A stretch of DNA of 64,000 bases, taken from Fictibacillus macauensis ZFHKF-1 (GTDB lineage: Bacteria; Bacillota; Bacilli; Bacillales; Fictibacillaceae). Position numbers and translations under genes: made by a program. The stretch is from positions 1 through 64,000 of the forward strand of contig NZ_AKKV01000022.1 in NCBI RefSeq assembly GCF_000269865.1, in the 5' to 3' direction. This document shows, piece by piece, positions 61,839-64,000 of the stretch (positions are counted from its first letter, which is position 1; every line of letters starts with the position of its first letter). The notes beneath the pieces are model-generated. The model was not told where the DNA came from, searched no databases, and worked only from the letters and a program-made list of their open reading frames with translations.

Positions 61839-62399
61839 ATGGAGGAGAATGGAGTACAGATGCCACAAGAAGTAGAGACGGAGCGCTTACTAATGCGCCT
61901 ACCTTGTCGTGAAGATGGGGTGGCAGTAAATGCCGCTATTGTCGCATCGTTTGCAGAGCTTCAGCCGTGGTTACCTTTTGCACAAAGCATTCCACCTGTG
62001 TTAGAAACGACAGAAAATCTTATGAGCGCGCGAGAGAAATTTTTAGCAGGAAATTCATTTCGCTATCTACTATTTTTAAAAGAAAGTGGCGCGTTTGTTG
62101 GAACTGCGAGTATACAAGGAGTAGATTGGGAGCTTCCGAAGTGTGAGATTGGGTATTGGTTACATAGTGAGCATAGCGGACATGGGTATATGCGCGAAGC
62201 GGTTCAAAAGCTAGTTGAACTTGGCCTGCAACAAGCGCAGTTTAAACGAATGGAAATCCGTTGTGAGACAGAGAATATAAAAAGTCGTGCTATTGCAGAA
62301 GCACTCGGCTTTGAACTAGAAGGCATTTTACGCAATGACGATTGGTCAGCCGATGGTTTACGCCTAACCGATACGTGCATTTATGCAGTCATTGCCTAA
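61839..62399 (+). CDS. GNAT acetyltransferase (RimJ/RimL type)
   Basis: A 186-residue RimJ/RimL-like acetyltransferase: ETERLLMRLPCREDGVAVNA, CEIGYWLHSEHSGHGYMREA (CoA-binding loop) and NIKSRAIAEALGFELEGILR. Family members acetylate ribosomal-protein N-termini or antibiotics; the target here is unknown. AAGGGG precedes ATG 61839; monocistronic. Confidence 0.86.
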   Translation: MEENGVQMPQEVETERLLMRLPCREDGVAVNAAIVASFAELQPWLPFAQSIPPVLETTENLMSAREKFLAGNSFRYLLFLKESGAFVGTASIQGVDWELPKCEIGYWLHSEHSGHGYMREAVQKLVELGLQQAQFKRMEIRCETENIKSRAIAEALGFELEGILRNDDWSADGLRLTDTCIYAVIA

Positions 62400-63047
62400 G
62401 GATTGAGCAGAGATGGAGATTAGAAGAATGCAAGAAAAAGAGCGTTATTTTCTCGGAGTTTTTGAGGGAGATGTTCGTAGGGTTTAGCCAAAGAGATTAC
62501 ACTAGAATTCTTTGACTTATTGATGAGGGCACCGTATTTGTTGCTCGAAAAGCATACTTGATAACGAATCACGTGCTGCAGGCGATAGAAGCAGTCGTAG
62601 TACGATAAGGGATCACTCACTATGGTCTGCATGGTGGCTATCCTCGGGCACACGTTTCTTAAGCGCAACTTTTTGGTGAGGTGACTTGATTGGAGCGCGA
62701 TATGTCCCGCTGCACCAGGTAAAAAAAAACAAATAAAGGTGCTATAAACCACTACTTCCTCTCTTTTTTGTCATATTAGAGGGCTTGTCTCTTGACTTGT
62801 TCTCTTTTTCTGCTCTTTCGCATGTCCTGAGGGGATTTTGTCTTGCTTATGCGCGATTCAAGTGTTTCTGCGCGTCAAACTCATCTGCACGCAACTCAAT
62901 ACTTTGACCTTGTTTAAGTTCTTTTTTTCATAATCTTGCTCTTTTTACACGTAATTCTGGTGTTTGTCGTTAATTTAGCACTGTTTTCATGTGAATCTAG
63001 TACTTTATGCACGTAATTTTGTTGTTTTTAAGCATGATTCCTCTTCT
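62400..63047. other. Gene-poor stretch with decayed repeat units
   Basis: No convincing gene. A 110-codon minus-strand frame (62420-62752) has an AGAGAGGAAG-like site before a GTG but no family resemblance, so it is not called. From about 62860 on, degenerate motifs (TGCGCGATTC, TGCGCGTCAA, TGCACGCAAC, GCACGTAATT) look like worn copies of the 21-bp repeat that becomes regular at 63048. Confidence 0.4.
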
Positions 63048-63215
63048 TGCGCGCGAACGCCACTCCTCTGCGCGCGAACGAAGCCTCTCTGCGCGCGAAC
63101 GGGGCCTCTCTGCGCGCGAACGGAGTACCTCTGCGCGCGAACGAAGCCTCTCAGCGCGCGACCGAAGCCTCTTTGCGCGCGACCACCATCCCTCTGCGCG
63201 CAAACCCCTCTTTTT
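63048..63215 (-). repeat. 21-bp TTCGCGCGCA tandem array, third copy (inverse orientation)
   Basis: Eight units at 63048, 63069, 63090, 63111, 63132, 63153, 63174 and 63195, strictly 21 bp apart, each TGCGCGCGAA-like plus a CCTCTC-rich spacer. Read on the minus strand this is the same TTCGCGCGCAGAGG unit as at 49 kb, 14 kb away. A dispersed-hairpin relative follows at 63279-63325. Open frames in all phases are artefacts of the repeat. Confidence 0.88.
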
Positions 63216-63278
63216 GCCATTACTAAAGAGCTTGCCTCCCCTTACATGCTTCTCATCTCACGTGCCTACAAGCGATAT

Positions 63279-63325
63279 AAAAAATGGCACTCATCACCTT
63301 AACTCGATGATGAAAGCCATTTTTT
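63279..63325. terminator. Terminator-type dispersed hairpin (copy 2)
   Basis: AAAAAATGGC, TCATCA, a loop, TGATGA and GCCATTTTTT pair with a short internal bulge. It mirrors the element at 48819-48861 and lies beside the third 21-bp array. On the minus strand it is preceded by GGCTGGGACTT. Confidence 0.7.
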
Positions 63326-63347
63326 AAGTCCCAGCCTCTTTATTTGT

Positions 63348-63785
63348 TTAAAGAATACCTTGTCCCGTAAAGCGAGCAGTTGCAATTGGAGTTGTAACGG
63401 CTACGAAGTCAAGACGCACGCCAAGCTTTGTAAAGACTGGTCTTAAAATATTGTAAAAGTAACGGCTTGTTTGTTCTAAGCTTGGTGAAAAAGGTACAAA
63501 CGCTGGTGGATATTTTATTTCTGGTGGTACTGGTTCGCCTTCTTGGACGAGTGTGCGCCGATCATACCGTGAACGAATGAGACGATTGAAGACGTCTTGT
63601 ACCGTTAAGGCATCGATAATGAATCCGGGTTCAGGAAAAATCGGTTTTGTGTTACTAACACCGATTGTGACATTAATAATCGGATACTTTGGAACGTATC
63701 CATAATCGGTTAACACACGATCGATATACACTTTATTTTGGACAGCTAGTGTAGTAGCAGAAATGGGTCCATTGGTAGAAGCCAT
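63348..63785 (-). CDS. Hypothetical protein, tandem paralogue 1
   Basis: A 145-residue soluble protein: a 90-residue N-terminal part (ALTVQDVFNRLIRSRYDRRT) and a C-terminal part (SPSLEQTSRYFYNILRPVFT, KLGVRLDFVAVTTPIATARF). No TM segment, signal or family recognised. AGGAGG precedes the ATG. Its C-terminal half is almost identical to that of the next gene upstream, so the pair arose by tandem duplication. Co-transcribed with it on the minus strand. Confidence 0.65.
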   Translation of the reverse strand: MASTNGPISATTLAVQNKVYIDRVLTDYGYVPKYPIINVTIGVSNTKPIFPEPGFIIDALTVQDVFNRLIRSRYDRRTLVQEGEPVPPEIKYPPAFVPFSPSLEQTSRYFYNILRPVFTKLGVRLDFVAVTTPIATARFTGQGIL

Positions 63786-63800
63786 ACGTTTTTCCTCCTG

Positions 63801-64000
63801 TTATAGAATGCCTTGTCCCGTAAAACGAGCTGTCGCAATGGGGCTCATTACGGCTACAAAATCTAAACGCACGCCAAGTTTTGTAAAGACGGGCCGCAAT
63901 ATACTAAAAAAGTAGCGACTCGTTTCTTCTAAACTAGGTGAAAAAGGGACGTACGCGACTGGACGTGTAATTTCCGGTGGATAAGGCTGTCCTTCTTGCA
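63801..64000 (-). CDS. Hypothetical protein, tandem paralogue 2 (cut by window end)
   Basis: The last 66 codons of a minus-strand gene whose stop is TAA at 63801-63803. It ends with VPFSPSLEETSRYFFSILRP, then FTKLGVRLDFVAV and ARFTGQGIL, closely matching the neighbouring 145-residue protein. The rest lies outside the window. Function unknown. Confidence 0.65.
   Translation of the reverse strand, partial: QEGQPYPPEITRPVAYVPFSPSLEETSRYFFSILRPVFTKLGVRLDFVAVMSPIATARFTGQGIL

Noticed and set aside
62420-62752. 110-codon minus-strand frame
   Set aside because: A purine-rich site precedes a GTG, but the protein has no recognisable domain and lies in a repeat-decay zone. Not enough support to call.
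62991-63327. Four overlapping frames with CARTxPL or SARERSL repeats
   Set aside because: Same 21-bp array in inverse orientation; repeat-driven frames, not proteins.

Overview
The window looks like a chromosomal segment of a Bacillaceae species (Firmicutes). Strong AGGAGG-type ribosome binding sites, frequent GTG/TTG starts, and a Bacillus-style gene set support this: ZosA-type P-ATPase, MntH, YolD, OxdC-type oxalate decarboxylase, YwqH/YwqI/LXG cassette, YceC-F-like TerD/TerC cluster, and a CcpA cre site. I saw no rRNA, tRNA or CRISPR array. The housekeeping and accessory parts have moderate GC. The toxin/RiPP stretch at about 33.3-44.1 kb is visibly more AT-rich, as expected of acquired DNA.

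Layout. 0-4.8 kb: metal transport (mntH, zosA), a YolD-like gene and a tandem duplication of a small membrane-protein gene. 4.9-9.1 kb: two MFS exporters and a bicupin oxalate decarboxylase. 9.2-14.2 kb: an SDR plus a double NTF2-like protein, then an overlapping ABC exporter operon on the other strand. 14.3-23.1 kb: an SgrR-like regulator, a SufR-like regulator, a divergent MFS transporter, an aminotransferase, an acetyltransferase-like protein, a degenerate ATP-grasp protein, an SDR pseudogene and a deaminase. 23.2-32.5 kb: a complete operon for aerobic breakdown of anthranilate/3-hydroxyanthranilate by the 2-aminomuconate meta-cleavage route to pyruvate and acetyl-CoA, with an IclR regulator and a cre site inside its promoter. 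32.5-41.0 kb: a secreted-protein gene and two decayed partial copies of it, bracketing an island with an LXG (type VII-secreted) nuclease toxin, its two small helper proteins, a Syd-like immunity protein, orphan immunity genes, a toxin tail fragment and a broken IS4-family element. 41.2-44.1 kb: a compact candidate RiPP locus: two 26/27-residue precursor genes too short for ordinary gene calling, an E1/ThiF-like adenylating enzyme and an M50 membrane protease. 44.4-52.3 kb: mixed small genes (MaoC-like, DUF4003, PCYCGC lipoprotein, class-A beta-lactamase-like lipoprotein, GNATs, VOC, BI-1, Nudix). 52.4-61.8 kb: a tellurium-resistance-type stress cluster with three TerD proteins, TerC, a CitE-like lyase, a PRTase, a StiP/PELOTA protein, a HAD phosphatase and a TerD-zinc ribbon-TerB fusion. 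61.8-64 kb: a GNAT, a repeat field and two tandem paralogues of unknown function.

How the genes work together. The nba-type operon encodes every step from 3-hydroxyanthranilate to central metabolites, plus a two-component-type flavin hydroxylase that probably makes 3-hydroxyanthranilate from anthranilate; no flavin reductase is encoded beside it. The Ter cluster splits into a TerD-TerC transcript and a translationally coupled biosynthetic transcript, separated by a strong terminator. The RiPP locus reads as one short transcript: precursors, stem-loop, adenylating enzyme, protease, terminator. It is the best candidate for a previously undescribed system here. Three arrays of a strictly 21-bp repeat with a TTCGCGCGCA core (49.0-49.4 kb and 63.0-63.2 kb) are a second unexplained element.
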